A stretch of DNA of 47,875 nt from JBAZOB01 sp041648895 (GTDB lineage: Bacteria > Patescibacteriota > JAHJAL01), in assembly GCA_041648895.1 (NCBI GenBank), contig JBAZOB010000008.1, forward strand, positions 1-47,875, read 5' to 3'. The position numbers were made by a program, and so were the translations under genes. Shown one piece after another: positions 24,360-33,348 of this stretch (the first letter of the stretch is position 1; every line of letters starts with the position of its first letter). The notes below the pieces were generated by a model. It was not told where the DNA came from and searched no databases. It saw only the letters and a list, made by a program, of their open reading frames with translations.

Positions 24360-26369
24360 ATGGATAAGTCGGAAGCAAAAAAAAGAATCATCAAGTTACG
24401 AAAGACGATCGATTACTATCGATATCAGTATCATGTGATGGACAAGACAGAGATTTCCGAGGCGGCTTTAGATAGTTTGAAGCATGAATTATTTGTTCTG
24501 GAAGGGGAGTATCCGGAATTAATTACGGCTGATTCGCCGACGCAACGAGTGGAAGGAAAAGCTTTAGACAAATTTATCAAGGTCAGGCATAGCACCAGGA
24601 TGTTGTCACTGAACGATGTTTTTTCGGTCGAGGAATTGCGTGATTGGGAAGGAAGAATAAAAAAAATTGAACCAGGTTTGAAAGGTGGATATTACGCAGA
24701 GATAAAAATGGATGGTTTGGCGATTAGCTTAATATATGAGGGTGGATTATTGAAACAAGCGGTTACTCGTGGGGATGGAGAGGTTGGTGAGGAAGTAACT
24801 TTAAACGTGCGTACAATCGAAAGTATCCCGCTTCATTTACGATTAGACAATTTGGCTGATCAGCAAAAAATTTTAGCTCGTGGACGGGTGGAGGTGCGGG
24901 GGGAGGTGTATATGGAAACAGCTGAATTAGCCCACTTGAATAGGATGCAAAAGAAAAATGGATTACCTCTCTTTGCCAATCCACGCAATATCGCGGCTGG
25001 TTCGATCAGGCAGCTTGATTCACGGGTGGCCGCGGCGCGTAATTTATCTTTTATGAGTTATGATCTGATGTCTCCACTAGGGCAAGAAACTCATCAAGAG
25101 GCACATGATTTATTGATTGAACTGGGTTTTCCATCCAATAAATATAATTTGTATTGTAGTGATTTAAAAGCTGTCGAGGATTATTATCAACAGGTAATAA
25201 AGTTGAGGCCGAGATTGCCATATCAAATAGACGGGGTGGTGGTGGCGGTTAATCGGTTGGGATATTATCCACAACTGGGTGTGGTGGGGAAGGCGCCGCG
25301 CTATATGGTGGCATATAAATTTCCCGCCCAGCAGTCGACGACCAAGATTCTTGACATTGAGGTCCAGGTGGGTCGGACGGGAGCATTGACTCCCGTGGCT
25401 ATTCTGGAGCCAGTCAGTGTGGCGGGATCGGTGGTGAGTCGGGCGACATTGCACAATGAAGATGAAATTGTGCGTAAGGACATTCGCTTGGGGGATACAG
25501 TAGTAGTACAGAAAGCGGGCGATGTTATTCCAGAAGTGGTCCAATCTTTACCAAAGATGCGTACTGGCCAAGAAAAGAAATTTATTATGCCCAAAGAATG
25601 CCCGGTTTGTGGCAACGAAGTCCGGCGGGTCGAAGGGGAAGTTATTTCTCGGTGTGCTAACAAACAATGTTTTGCTCAAATCAGGCGGGGGATTATTCAC
25701 TTTGTGTCTCGGGGGGCGTTCGATATGGAAGGGGTGGGGCCAAAGGTAGTGGATAAATTAATTGCCGAGGGGCTAATTCACGACGCGGCGGATTTATTCA
25801 CTTTGACTAAAGGTGATTTGCAGCCGCTCTCGAGATTCGCGGAGAAATCGGCGGCGAAAATTGTTACTTCTATTCAGTCGCGTCGACTTATTTCTTTGGA
25901 AAGAATGATTTATGCTTTAGGTATTCGTCACGTCGGCGAGCAGACGGCCGACGATTTGGCGCGTCATTTTGGCGAGCTGGATGGATTAATTAATTCCAGC
26001 CGGGAAGATTTGGAAACGGTGGGTAATATTGGCGAAGTGGTGGCGAGTAGTATCGTGGAGTATTTTGCTGATAAGAAGAATCTTCATTTTATTGATAAGC
26101 TTAGGCAATCCGGAGTAAAATATAAAAAGACGGTCAAAAATGATGTCCTGGCTGGTCAGTCATTTGTGGTCACGGGCAGTTTACAGGGCTATGGACGGGA
26201 AGAGGTAGAGGCTTTGGTTAGACGGTTGGGGGGGCGGGTGTCTAGTTCTGTCTCAAAGAAAACGACATATGTGTTGGCCGGTGAGAATCCGGGTAGTAAG
26301 ATTGATAAAGCAAGGGCGGTTGGTGTTAAAATCATTAGTGAAGCTGATTTTAATAAATTAATTAGATAA
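24360..26369 (+). CDS. ligA: NAD-dependent DNA ligase
   Basis: Seals nicks in DNA during replication and repair, using NAD. The full 669-aa domain set is visible: the Ia helical domain, the adenylation domain with the nucleotide-binding Lys116 in IKMDGLAISL, the OB fold, the four-cysteine zinc finger starting CPVCGNEV and ending ANKQCFAQI, helix-hairpin-helix repeats (GVGPKVVDKL, ALGIRHVGEQTA) and the C-terminal BRCT domain (FVVTGSLQGYGREEVEALV). Length is normal for LigA. It is probably co-transcribed with the GT-C gene before it and the gat genes after it. Confidence 0.97.
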   Translation: MDKSEAKKRIIKLRKTIDYYRYQYHVMDKTEISEAALDSLKHELFVLEGEYPELITADSPTQRVEGKALDKFIKVRHSTRMLSLNDVFSVEELRDWEGRIKKIEPGLKGGYYAEIKMDGLAISLIYEGGLLKQAVTRGDGEVGEEVTLNVRTIESIPLHLRLDNLADQQKILARGRVEVRGEVYMETAELAHLNRMQKKNGLPLFANPRNIAAGSIRQLDSRVAAARNLSFMSYDLMSPLGQETHQEAHDLLIELGFPSNKYNLYCSDLKAVEDYYQQVIKLRPRLPYQIDGVVVAVNRLGYYPQLGVVGKAPRYMVAYKFPAQQSTTKILDIEVQVGRTGALTPVAILEPVSVAGSVVSRATLHNEDEIVRKDIRLGDTVVVQKAGDVIPEVVQSLPKMRTGQEKKFIMPKECPVCGNEVRRVEGEVISRCANKQCFAQIRRGIIHFVSRGAFDMEGVGPKVVDKLIAEGLIHDAADLFTLTKGDLQPLSRFAEKSAAKIVTSIQSRRLISLERMIYALGIRHVGEQTADDLARHFGELDGLINSSREDLETVGNIGEVVASSIVEYFADKKNLHFIDKLRQSGVKYKKTVKNDVLAGQSFVVTGSLQGYGREEVEALVRRLGGRVSSSVSKKTTYVLAGENPGSKIDKARAVGVKIISEADFNKLIR

Positions 26370-26375
26370 TGTTCA

Positions 26376-26672
26376 ATGGAAAAAGTGATTACTGAAGAAG
26401 AAATAGTTAATATTGCCAAGTTATGTAAAATTGCTTTGGAAGAAGGCGATAAAGAGAAGTATGCCCAGGATTTATCACGAATATTGGATTATATCAAAAT
26501 GTTGGCGGAGGTGGACACTAAAAGTGTGGCACCCTCGTATCAGGTAAGTGATAACCAAAATATTTTGGCTGATGATAAAGTTGAGCCGTCTCTGTCTCGG
26601 GCGGAAGTTTTGAGTGAGGCTTATGATAAAGATTTAGTTCATATAAGAACCAAAGGAGTATTTGATGATTAA
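26376..26672 (+). CDS. gatC: Asp/Glu-tRNA amidotransferase subunit C
   Basis: Small subunit of GatCAB, which turns Glu-tRNA(Gln) into Gln-tRNA(Gln), and in some species Asp-tRNA(Asn) into Asn-tRNA(Asn). At 98 aa it shows the usual opening EEEIVNIAKLCKIALEE, a central LSRILDYIKMLAEVDT helix and a C-terminal ...PSLSRAEVLSEA segment. It starts 6 bases after the ligA stop. The NYN gene overlaps its end by 8 bases, so translation is coupled. Confidence 0.92.
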   Translation: MEKVITEEEIVNIAKLCKIALEEGDKEKYAQDLSRILDYIKMLAEVDTKSVAPSYQVSDNQNILADDKVEPSLSRAEVLSEAYDKDLVHIRTKGVFDD

Positions 26673-27216
26673 TGTAAATGTTAATCCGCACCAACGGGTG
26701 TCGGTATTTATTGATGTGCAGAATCTCTATCATTCGGCGCGTCATATTTATCATTCTCGGGTGGATTTTCAGTCAGTGCTGGCGGCCGCGACGGGAGGGC
26801 GGAATTTGATTCGAGCGATTGCCTATGTGGTGGAGTCGGGTTTGGGAGAAGAAAAAGGATTTTTTGAGGCGCTGGCCAAGGCGGGATATGAGGTGAAGTC
26901 AAAAGATTTACAAATTTTTGCCGGTGGTGAAAAGAAAGCCGATTGGGACGTGGGTTTGGTAATCGATATGATTAAAATGTCCGCCAAAGTGGATGTGGTG
27001 GTGCTGGTCAGCGGTGATGGCGATTATCGACCAGCGGTGGAATATTTACAGTTTTTAGGCTTGCGAGTGGAATTGGTTTCGTTTGGTAAGTCAACTTCCA
27101 ATAAATTAATTGAAACGGTGGATGGTTTTATTGATCTTGATCAGGATCATGATAAATATTTGATTAAACGGGGCCGACGGCCGGAGCGAAAAACGAGTGA
27201 GAAAAAAAACGAATAA
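26665..27216 (+). CDS. NYN-domain (LabA-like) putative ribonuclease
   Basis: A 183-aa protein of the NYN/PIN-like nuclease fold. The acidic metal-binding positions look intact: Asp in VFIDVQNLYHSAR, Asp in KADWDVGLVIDM and the pair in LVSGDGDYRPAVEYL. The C-terminal tail is very basic (LIKRGRRPERK), suiting RNA binding. The ATG at 26665 follows AAGGAG by 6 bases and overlaps gatC; its own end overlaps gatA by 20 bases. Being locked between gatC and gatA suggests a role linked to translation or tRNA, but the substrate is unknown. Confidence 0.87.
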   Translation: MINVNVNPHQRVSVFIDVQNLYHSARHIYHSRVDFQSVLAAATGGRNLIRAIAYVVESGLGEEKGFFEALAKAGYEVKSKDLQIFAGGEKKADWDVGLVIDMIKMSAKVDVVVLVSGDGDYRPAVEYLQFLGLRVELVSFGKSTSNKLIETVDGFIDLDQDHDKYLIKRGRRPERKTSEKKNE

Positions 27217-28690
27217 TTGGTCCGATAAATCACTGGTTGAAATCCGAGTCGATCTGGACTCGGGCAGTTATAGTAGTGAGGAGTTGGTAAAAAATTATTT
27301 ATCTTTGATTGATAAGTTAGAAGATAAGATTGGGGCATTACTCTATTTTGATAAAGAGCAGGTATTGAAAGAGGCTCGGGCGGCCGATAAAAAAATTGCT
27401 GCTGGAGAAAAGCGAGAATTATTGGGTATTCCCATTCTGATCAAAGACAATATGCATGTGGCCGGGATGTCGACCACGGCTGGTTCACGGATGTTAAAGG
27501 ATTATCAACCGGTATATGAAGCCACTGTAGTTAAGAAATTGAAAGCCAGCGGGGCGATTATCCTTGGAAAAGCCAATATGGATGAATTTGCCATGGGTTC
27601 TTCCTGTGAGAATTCATATTATAAAATTACCCACAATCCCTGGGATTTGAGTAAAGTTCCCGGGGGGAGTAGTGGTGGGTCGGCGGCTGGGGTAGCGGCG
27701 GGTTATTGTCCGGCAGCTTTGGGATCAGATACGGGTGGTTCGATTCGTCAACCGGCTAGTCTGTGCGGTTTGGTAGGGATGAAGCCAACCTATGGTCGGG
27801 TGAGCCGATATGGGGTAATTGCTTTAGCTTCGTCTTTTGATCAGATTGGCCCTTTTGCTCGTCGGGTGGAGGATGCGGCTTTGGTGTTGAAAATTATTGC
27901 AGGGCAGGATAGTAAAGACTCAACGGCTAGTCATTTGTCGGTGGGAGAATATGATAATTTGGTTAAGAGTACGGTTAATGGTCGGAAGGCAGCGATAGTT
28001 AAGGAATTATATGAAGGAGTAGGTGATGAACTGCGGGTGGTTTTTGATCATGCAATAGCCGATATTCGCGATTTGGGAGTGGTGGTCGAAGAAGTATCTA
28101 TACCAATTATCAAATATAGTATTCCAGTGTATTATATTTTACAGCCGTCTGAATGCAGTACTAATTTGGCTCGTTTCGATGGCGTTCGATATGGTTATAA
28201 CGCGCAGATTGATCAAGATGTATATGACGAGGCCGAAGATCTATATGAGCAAACTCGTAGTCGGGGTTTCGGGATGGAGGTAAAACGTCGTATCATGTTG
28301 GGTACCTATTCTTTGTCGAGTGGTTATTATGATGATTATTTTGGGAAAGCGGCGCGAGTGCGAACCTTAATTATTAGTGAATTTAAAAAATGTTTGGCGG
28401 AGTATGATTATTTGCTGGGTTTTACCAGTCCGTTGACGGCTTTTGGTGTTGGTGAAAAGATTGATGATCCGTTGTCGATGTATTTAACTGATGTTATGAC
28501 TGTATCCATGAATTTATCGGGAGTGCCGGCTATTTCGGTGCCGATTGGTTTTTCCGATGGATTGCCGGTGGGAATGCAGATGGTGGGCAATTGGTTTGCG
28601 GAAGCGGATTTGTTTAAGCTGGCCTATAATTATCAGAATATTAATAATTGGTACTTAAAGAAACCAAAGATACTAAAAGATTTAATATAA
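27197..28690 (+). CDS. gatA: Asp/Glu-tRNA amidotransferase subunit A
   Basis: Glutaminase subunit of GatCAB. The 497 aa carry the amidase signature with the Ser-cisSer-Lys triad: Lys83 in IPILIKDNM, Ser158 in PGGSSGGSAAG and Ser182 in SDTGGSIRQPAS. The spacings of 75 and 24 residues equal those known for the family. It starts with GTG at 27197, overlapping the NYN gene; the opening is basic (MRKKTNNW). GatB is encoded two genes downstream. Confidence 0.95.
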   Translation: MRKKTNNWSDKSLVEIRVDLDSGSYSSEELVKNYLSLIDKLEDKIGALLYFDKEQVLKEARAADKKIAAGEKRELLGIPILIKDNMHVAGMSTTAGSRMLKDYQPVYEATVVKKLKASGAIILGKANMDEFAMGSSCENSYYKITHNPWDLSKVPGGSSGGSAAGVAAGYCPAALGSDTGGSIRQPASLCGLVGMKPTYGRVSRYGVIALASSFDQIGPFARRVEDAALVLKIIAGQDSKDSTASHLSVGEYDNLVKSTVNGRKAAIVKELYEGVGDELRVVFDHAIADIRDLGVVVEEVSIPIIKYSIPVYYILQPSECSTNLARFDGVRYGYNAQIDQDVYDEAEDLYEQTRSRGFGMEVKRRIMLGTYSLSSGYYDDYFGKAARVRTLIISEFKKCLAEYDYLLGFTSPLTAFGVGEKIDDPLSMYLTDVMTVSMNLSGVPAISVPIGFSDGLPVGMQMVGNWFAEADLFKLAYNYQNINNWYLKKPKILKDLI

Positions 28691-28706
28691 TAATGAGGTC
28701 TTGAAT

Positions 28707-29573
28707 ATGGGTAGAGCGCAAAAGTTAAAAGAACAAAGGAAGGAGAAGCGGATTGAAAAACAAACAATGAGTGAGGAAAGGCGCCGGATTTTTTTGGTTA
28801 CGGTGGTGACGGTGCTGATTGTAGTGGTGGGGGGATATTTTATTAATAATTGGTATCAAAATCGACTAGAAGGAGGCGAGGTGAATAATAAGCAAGTGGT
28901 GATGCATACTAGCATGGGAGATATTAAATTGGCTTTGTATACCGAGGCGGCTCCCAAAACGGTAGAAAACTTTATTGGTCATGCTCAGAATGGTTACTAT
29001 GATGGCACGACTTTTCATCGGGTGATCCAGGATTTTATGATTCAAGGTGGCGATCCGCTTAGTAAAGACGATGATCCAACCAACGATGGCACGGGTGGTG
29101 AAAGTATTTGGGGTGGAAAGTTTGATGATGAGATCAATGCTAAGAGTCTCGGTTTATCTCAAGAGGAAGTGACAAGTTTAGAAGACTCGGGGTATGTGTA
29201 TGATGATTCACTGACTTCCTATAAGGTTGAACCAGGCGTGATAGCCATGGCAAATTCCGGGCCCAATACCAATGGTAGCCAGTTTTTTATTGTGACAACG
29301 CAGGACCAGCCTCACTTGAATGGTCGGCACACGGTTTTTGGTAAAGTAGTCGAAGGGATGGAGGTGGTGGAAAAAATTGCGGCGGTGGCGGTGGCGGATA
29401 ACGATCGACCAGTGGAAGCGGTGACGATTAATTCAATGGAGGTAGTAGCATCGAGTGGTTCTGATATCGGTGCTAGTGAAAGTGATCTAAGTTCGCCAGT
29501 GACGATTGAGTCGATTGGTGGTGAAGGCGTGGAGGGAATTAAGATTGAAAATGTGGACGTAAATGGTGAATAA
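28707..29573 (+). CDS. Membrane-anchored cyclophilin-type peptidyl-prolyl isomerase
   Basis: Speeds cis-trans isomerisation of proline bonds, here probably outside the membrane. Of 288 aa, a basic head is followed by one helix (about 28-50, LVTVVTVLIVVVGGYF), then the cyclophilin domain with VVMHTSMGDIKLALY, YYDGTTFHRVIQDFMIQGGD and MANSGPNTNGSQFFI. The active-site FHR, QGGD and GSQFFI words are complete. An insertion of about 30 residues follows GGDP. A 45-residue acidic tail ends the protein. I chose the ATG at 28707, with TGAGGT upstream, over an in-frame TTG at 28701. Confidence 0.92.
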   Translation: MGRAQKLKEQRKEKRIEKQTMSEERRRIFLVTVVTVLIVVVGGYFINNWYQNRLEGGEVNNKQVVMHTSMGDIKLALYTEAAPKTVENFIGHAQNGYYDGTTFHRVIQDFMIQGGDPLSKDDDPTNDGTGGESIWGGKFDDEINAKSLGLSQEEVTSLEDSGYVYDDSLTSYKVEPGVIAMANSGPNTNGSQFFIVTTQDQPHLNGRHTVFGKVVEGMEVVEKIAAVAVADNDRPVEAVTINSMEVVASSGSDIGASESDLSSPVTIESIGGEGVEGIKIENVDVNGE

Positions 29574-29578
29574 ATATT

Positions 29579-30001
29579 ATGTCAGCTAATTTTCCTTTAA
29601 TTATTTTTGGTTTAGCTTTGGTATTAGCGGCAGTGGCAGTGGTGCTTTTGTATACATTTAAACCTAAGCGGGCCCGTTTGTCCCAGGCAGAGTTTGAGCG
29701 CCATTGGCACAAAATTACCAAATTGACCCGCGGTGACGAGTTGGGCTGGCGGCAGGCGGTAATTGAAGCGGATAAATTATTGGATTTGATTCTGAAAACG
29801 AGGATAAATGAGGCTACTTTGGGTGGCCGTTTGAAAAAAGGGCAATCGCTTTTTCGACGAAAAGATAATTATAACCGGGCTTGGCAGGCGCATAAGTTAA
29901 GAAATAAATTGGTGCACGAAGTGGGTTATGTTTTAACTAGGGAAAATGGTCGACGAGCAATTAATGATTATCGGGCGGTTTTTAAAGATTTAGGATATTA
30001 A
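29579..30001 (+). CDS. Small membrane-anchored protein with HEPN-like RNxxxH motif
   Basis: Family not recognised by name; 140 aa. One N-terminal membrane helix (about 6-26) is followed by an all-helical cytoplasmic part. Near its end is AHKLRNKLVHEVGY, which holds an R-N-K-L-V-H arrangement like the Rx4-6H motif of HEPN proteins, many of which are RNases or bind nucleotides. The remaining sequence is rich in Arg and Lys. The assignment rests on one motif and the helical content and is tentative. Its TAA stop shares a base with the gatB ATG, so the two are translationally coupled. Confidence 0.7.
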   Translation: MSANFPLIIFGLALVLAAVAVVLLYTFKPKRARLSQAEFERHWHKITKLTRGDELGWRQAVIEADKLLDLILKTRINEATLGGRLKKGQSLFRRKDNYNRAWQAHKLRNKLVHEVGYVLTRENGRRAINDYRAVFKDLGY

Positions 30002-31470
30002 TGAAGTATCAATCAAAAATTGGTTTGGAAGTGCACGTGGAGTTGGCGACCAAGTCAAAGATGTTTTGTCGGTGTGAAAATTATTCTGGGGGAGATGATC
30101 CCAATACGCGGGTGTGCCCGGTTTGTTTAGGATTACCGGGAACGTTGCCGGTAATCAATAAGCAGGCCATCGAATTGGGGGCGAAAATGGCTTTGGCTTT
30201 AAATTGCCGGGTAAATTTGTCGAGTCGTTTTGATCGGAAGAATTATTTTTATCCGGATTTGCCCAAGGGATATCAGATTTCTCAATTTTTTCAACCTTTG
30301 GCTCAAGCTGGTCATATGTCTGTCTATATAGGTGATGAGGCGAGAAAAATTAGGATCAATCGTTTACATATGGAGGAAGATACGGCCAAGATGACTCACG
30401 CGGGTGATGTTTCTCTGCTGGATTTCAATCGTTCGGGTATTCCATTGATGGAGATAGTCACGGAACCGGATATTACCAGTCCGGCGGAGGCCAGGTTATT
30501 TTTAAAAAATTTAAAAGATTTGGTGGTGTGGTTAGGGGTGAGTACGGCCAGGATGCAGTTGGGTGAATTGCGCTGTGATGCCAATATTAGTTTGTTGGAT
30601 GAGAATGATGTGCAAGTGGGGGAGGTGGTTGAGATAAAAAATCTTAATTCATTTAAGAATGTGGAGAGTTCTTTGTCCTATGAACACGGGCGACAGATTG
30701 AGTGTGTAAAGGCGGGTGAGTTGATTATCAAGGAAACGCGGGGTTGGGACGTGGCTAAACAAGTTACCTATTCACAACGTAAAAAAGAACATTTTCATGA
30801 TTATCGATATTTTCCGGAACCTGATTTACCAGCGGTGAAATTTACTGAAGATGAGGTTGGGAACATGGCTTCTAAATTAGGTATTTTACCGGATGAGATG
30901 CGCCAAACTATGCAAACTGAATATGGGTTGAGTGAGAAATATATAGTTGGTTTTTTAAATAATATTGATTTGTTTTATTTTTATGAGCAAGTTTTGTCCG
31001 AGTTGGAAAATAGAATTGATGAGGAAAAAGTTGATAAAAAGGAAATTTGGGTGAGTGATGAAGAGATGAAAAATAAAATTGCCGGTTTTATTTTGACTGA
31101 GATTACGGTCGATGTTAAATCGGCTGAGTTTAAGTTGACGGCGGAAAATCTGGCTGAGTTATTGCTAATGTTCTACCGAAATCAAATTAATAATCGGATG
31201 ACTAAAGATATACTGGCTGAGATGTTGATAACTGGTGGTGATCCGTCGAATATTGCCGTTTCTAAGGGCTGGCAGATGATTTCTGCCAAGGATGATTGGG
31301 AAGAGGTAATTATGGCGGTGATTGAACGGAATTCAGATCAGGTTGAGCAATATCGTCAGGGTAAAGAACAAATATTAGCTTATTTTATTGGTCAGGTGAT
31401 GCAGCAGACTAAAGGGCGGGCTAACCCGCGGTTGGTTAAAGAAATATTGTTGAAAAAATTAGCGGAATAA
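30001..31470 (+). CDS. gatB: Asp/Glu-tRNA amidotransferase subunit B
   Basis: The GatCAB subunit that binds the misacylated tRNA and carries out its phosphorylation and amidation. The 489 aa begin KIGLEVHVELATKSKMFC with two Cys pairs (FCRCENY and VCPVCLGLPG) of the zinc site, then FDRKNYFYPDLPKGYQISQ, and a C-terminal YqeY-like helical tail (about 400-489). Length is normal. It completes GatCAB and supports the view that this organism charges tRNA-Gln indirectly. The following gene has its own ribosome site after a 60-base gap. Confidence 0.96.
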   Translation: MKYQSKIGLEVHVELATKSKMFCRCENYSGGDDPNTRVCPVCLGLPGTLPVINKQAIELGAKMALALNCRVNLSSRFDRKNYFYPDLPKGYQISQFFQPLAQAGHMSVYIGDEARKIRINRLHMEEDTAKMTHAGDVSLLDFNRSGIPLMEIVTEPDITSPAEARLFLKNLKDLVVWLGVSTARMQLGELRCDANISLLDENDVQVGEVVEIKNLNSFKNVESSLSYEHGRQIECVKAGELIIKETRGWDVAKQVTYSQRKKEHFHDYRYFPEPDLPAVKFTEDEVGNMASKLGILPDEMRQTMQTEYGLSEKYIVGFLNNIDLFYFYEQVLSELENRIDEEKVDKKEIWVSDEEMKNKIAGFILTEITVDVKSAEFKLTAENLAELLLMFYRNQINNRMTKDILAEMLITGGDPSNIAVSKGWQMISAKDDWEEVIMAVIERNSDQVEQYRQGKEQILAYFIGQVMQQTKGRANPRLVKEILLKKLAE

Positions 31471-31530
31471 ATTTATCAACTTATTTATTTATGTTATGTT
31501 AGAATAAAGGATTATTTGGGAGGGTAATTT

Positions 31531-31887
31531 ATGTGGGAAACTAGTATCGATGTGCTGTACATTTCTTTGGCAGTGGGCTTTTTGGTGTTAATTGGTTTTG
31601 TATCTTATGTCTTGTTGCGGTTGGGAAATTTGGTTTCGGATTTTCGTCTGACGGTCGCGGAAGTAAATCATAAGTTGGAGATGATGGACGAGACTGTCAA
31701 TTTGGCTAATGATAGTTTAAGGATGGTCAATGAAACACTGAGAAATGTGACGGCGATGGTTGATAGTCTATCTAGTACGGTCAATGAAACAGCGTCTGAA
31801 GTAAAAAAAGTAATAAGTATGGTTTCGGGAATAAGCGGGCTGTTGACTGGTTTGACCGATTCAATAAAAATATTGAAAAAGAAATAA
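31531..31887 (+). CDS. DUF948-like membrane coiled-coil protein
   Basis: A 118-aa protein with an N-terminal membrane helix (about 8-30) and a long coiled coil in which ETVNLANDSLRMVNETLRN and VDSLSSTVNETASEVKK-type repeats alternate hydrophobic and polar residues. This matches the DUF948 group of general-stress-like membrane proteins, which often sit beside YtxH proteins, as here. GGGAGG lies 7 bases before the ATG. A short terminator-like hairpin separates it from the YtxH gene. Confidence 0.78.
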   Translation: MWETSIDVLYISLAVGFLVLIGFVSYVLLRLGNLVSDFRLTVAEVNHKLEMMDETVNLANDSLRMVNETLRNVTAMVDSLSSTVNETASEVKKVISMVSGISGLLTGLTDSIKILKKK

Positions 31888-31894
31888 TTGTTTA

Positions 31895-31927
31895 AGGAGT
31901 TGATAATCGGCTCCTGTTTTATTTTTT
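31895..31927 (+). terminator. Possible intrinsic terminator
   Basis: AGGAGTTG and CGGCTCCT (two G-T pairs) enclose ATAAT, followed by GTTTTATTTTTTT. It lies between the DUF948-like and YtxH genes and may be partial. Confidence 0.6.
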
Positions 31928-31939
31928 TAAAGCGAAAAA

Positions 31940-32185
31940 ATGAAAGAAGAAAATCGAGATTTTGTTAATGGGATGTTGTTAGGTGGGTTATTGGGGGTGG
32001 CTTTGGGGTTATTTGTGGCGCCAAATTCTGGACAAGAAACCAGAGAGATCTTGATAAAAAAACTTCAAGAGCTTAAAGGTTATGTGTTAGTCAATAAAGG
32101 CACAACAGAAAAGGCTGGAAAAGCTAAGCCAAAAGTTGTGCACCAAAAAAGTCGGAAAAATCGGAAAAAGGTGGTAAAAAAATAA
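31940..32185 (+). CDS. YtxH-like small membrane protein
   Basis: An 81-aa protein of YtxH type: a short charged head, one Gly-rich helix (about 10-27, GMLLGGLLGVALGLFVAP) with the typical APNSGQETRE continuation, then a strongly basic tail (KSRKNRKKVVKK). Members are linked to stress or envelope functions without a known reaction. htrA starts 2 bases after its stop, so the two are co-expressed. Confidence 0.8.
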   Translation: MKEENRDFVNGMLLGGLLGVALGLFVAPNSGQETREILIKKLQELKGYVLVNKGTTEKAGKAKPKVVHQKSRKNRKKVVKK

Positions 32186-32187
32186 GT

Positions 32188-33327
32188 ATGAGTTATTTTT
32201 CCAAAAAAACTAGTTGTTTATTATTGTTATTGGTTTTTTTGTTGTCATCATCGGCGGGAGGATTGTTGGGAGTTTTGTCAGCGTGGTGGTGGCTTTCCAA
32301 TAATAATGATATTGAATCCAAGATAAATTTACCGTTTGAGACGACTTCGATATACAAAGTTGAGGAAAACTCAGCGGTGATAGACGCAGTGGCCAAAGTG
32401 TCGCCCGCAGTAGTCAGTATTACTTTGACCAAAAATGTGGTTAATTATTTTGGTGATGTGGTGGAAGAAAGTGGGGGTGGGACCGGTTTCGTAATTAGTT
32501 CTGATGGTCTAATTATCACCAATAAACATGTGGTGGCGGATGAGAGTGCTGAATATAGTGTGATTACAGCTGATGGAACTAGTTATGATGCCGAGGTGGC
32601 TAGTTTGGATCCGGTTAATGATTTGGCGGTGGTGCGGGTGGAGGCGAAAGATTTGCCGGTGGTGGAACTAGGGGATTCGAGTTCATTAAAGATTGGACAA
32701 AAAGTGATTGCGATTGGCAATGCTTTAAATGAATATCAAAATACTGTGACCACCGGTGTGATCAGCGCCGTTGACCGAACAATTATGGCGGCTGATAGTA
32801 GTGGCGCTAGTGAGCAATTAGAAAACATGATTCAAACCGACGCGGCAATCAATCCTGGTAATAGCGGTGGACCATTGCTGGATCTCAATGGTCGGGTGGT
32901 GGGCATTAATACGGCGATTGATTTGGAAGCAGCTAGTATTGGTTTCGCGATTCCGATCAACCAAGCCAAGTCGGCGATTAGCAGTGTTTTGGCCAATGGC
33001 CGGATTATTCGGCCGCGATTGGGAGTCCGCTATATACCAATCACACCAGAATTGGCCGCCGTTAATGATTTGGAGGTTAAACAGGGGGCTTTGATTTCCG
33101 CGGGTAGTGAATTAGGTGAATTGGCGATAGTGCCTGGTGGTCCAGCCGATGTTGCTGGATTGCAGGAAAATGATATAATAATTACTATTAATGGTGAAAA
33201 AATTGATGAAAATCATAGCTTGCCGAGCTTGCTGCAACAATATCAGCCAGGTGATGAAATAGAGCTGCAGTATTATCGAGATGGCGAAAAGTATCAGACG
33301 AGTGTGATGTTAGATGAGATGAAATAA
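32188..33327 (+). CDS. htrA: HtrA/DegP-family serine protease with PDZ domain
   Basis: Membrane-anchored serine protease for quality control of exported proteins. Of 379 aa, residues about 8-32 form the anchor. The trypsin-like domain has the triad His114 in ITNKHVVAD, Asp145 in DPVNDLAVV and Ser226 in NPGNSGGPLLD. One PDZ domain follows (about 285-375, with PGGPADVAGLQENDIIITING). The set is complete, so the enzyme should be active. It lies in the run leading to ftsA-ftsZ. Confidence 0.95.
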   Translation: MSYFSKKTSCLLLLLVFLLSSSAGGLLGVLSAWWWLSNNNDIESKINLPFETTSIYKVEENSAVIDAVAKVSPAVVSITLTKNVVNYFGDVVEESGGGTGFVISSDGLIITNKHVVADESAEYSVITADGTSYDAEVASLDPVNDLAVVRVEAKDLPVVELGDSSSLKIGQKVIAIGNALNEYQNTVTTGVISAVDRTIMAADSSGASEQLENMIQTDAAINPGNSGGPLLDLNGRVVGINTAIDLEAASIGFAIPINQAKSAISSVLANGRIIRPRLGVRYIPITPELAAVNDLEVKQGALISAGSELGELAIVPGGPADVAGLQENDIIITINGEKIDENHSLPSLLQQYQPGDEIELQYYRDGEKYQTSVMLDEMK

Positions 33328-33348
33328 ATTTTGGAGGGATAAAAATAA

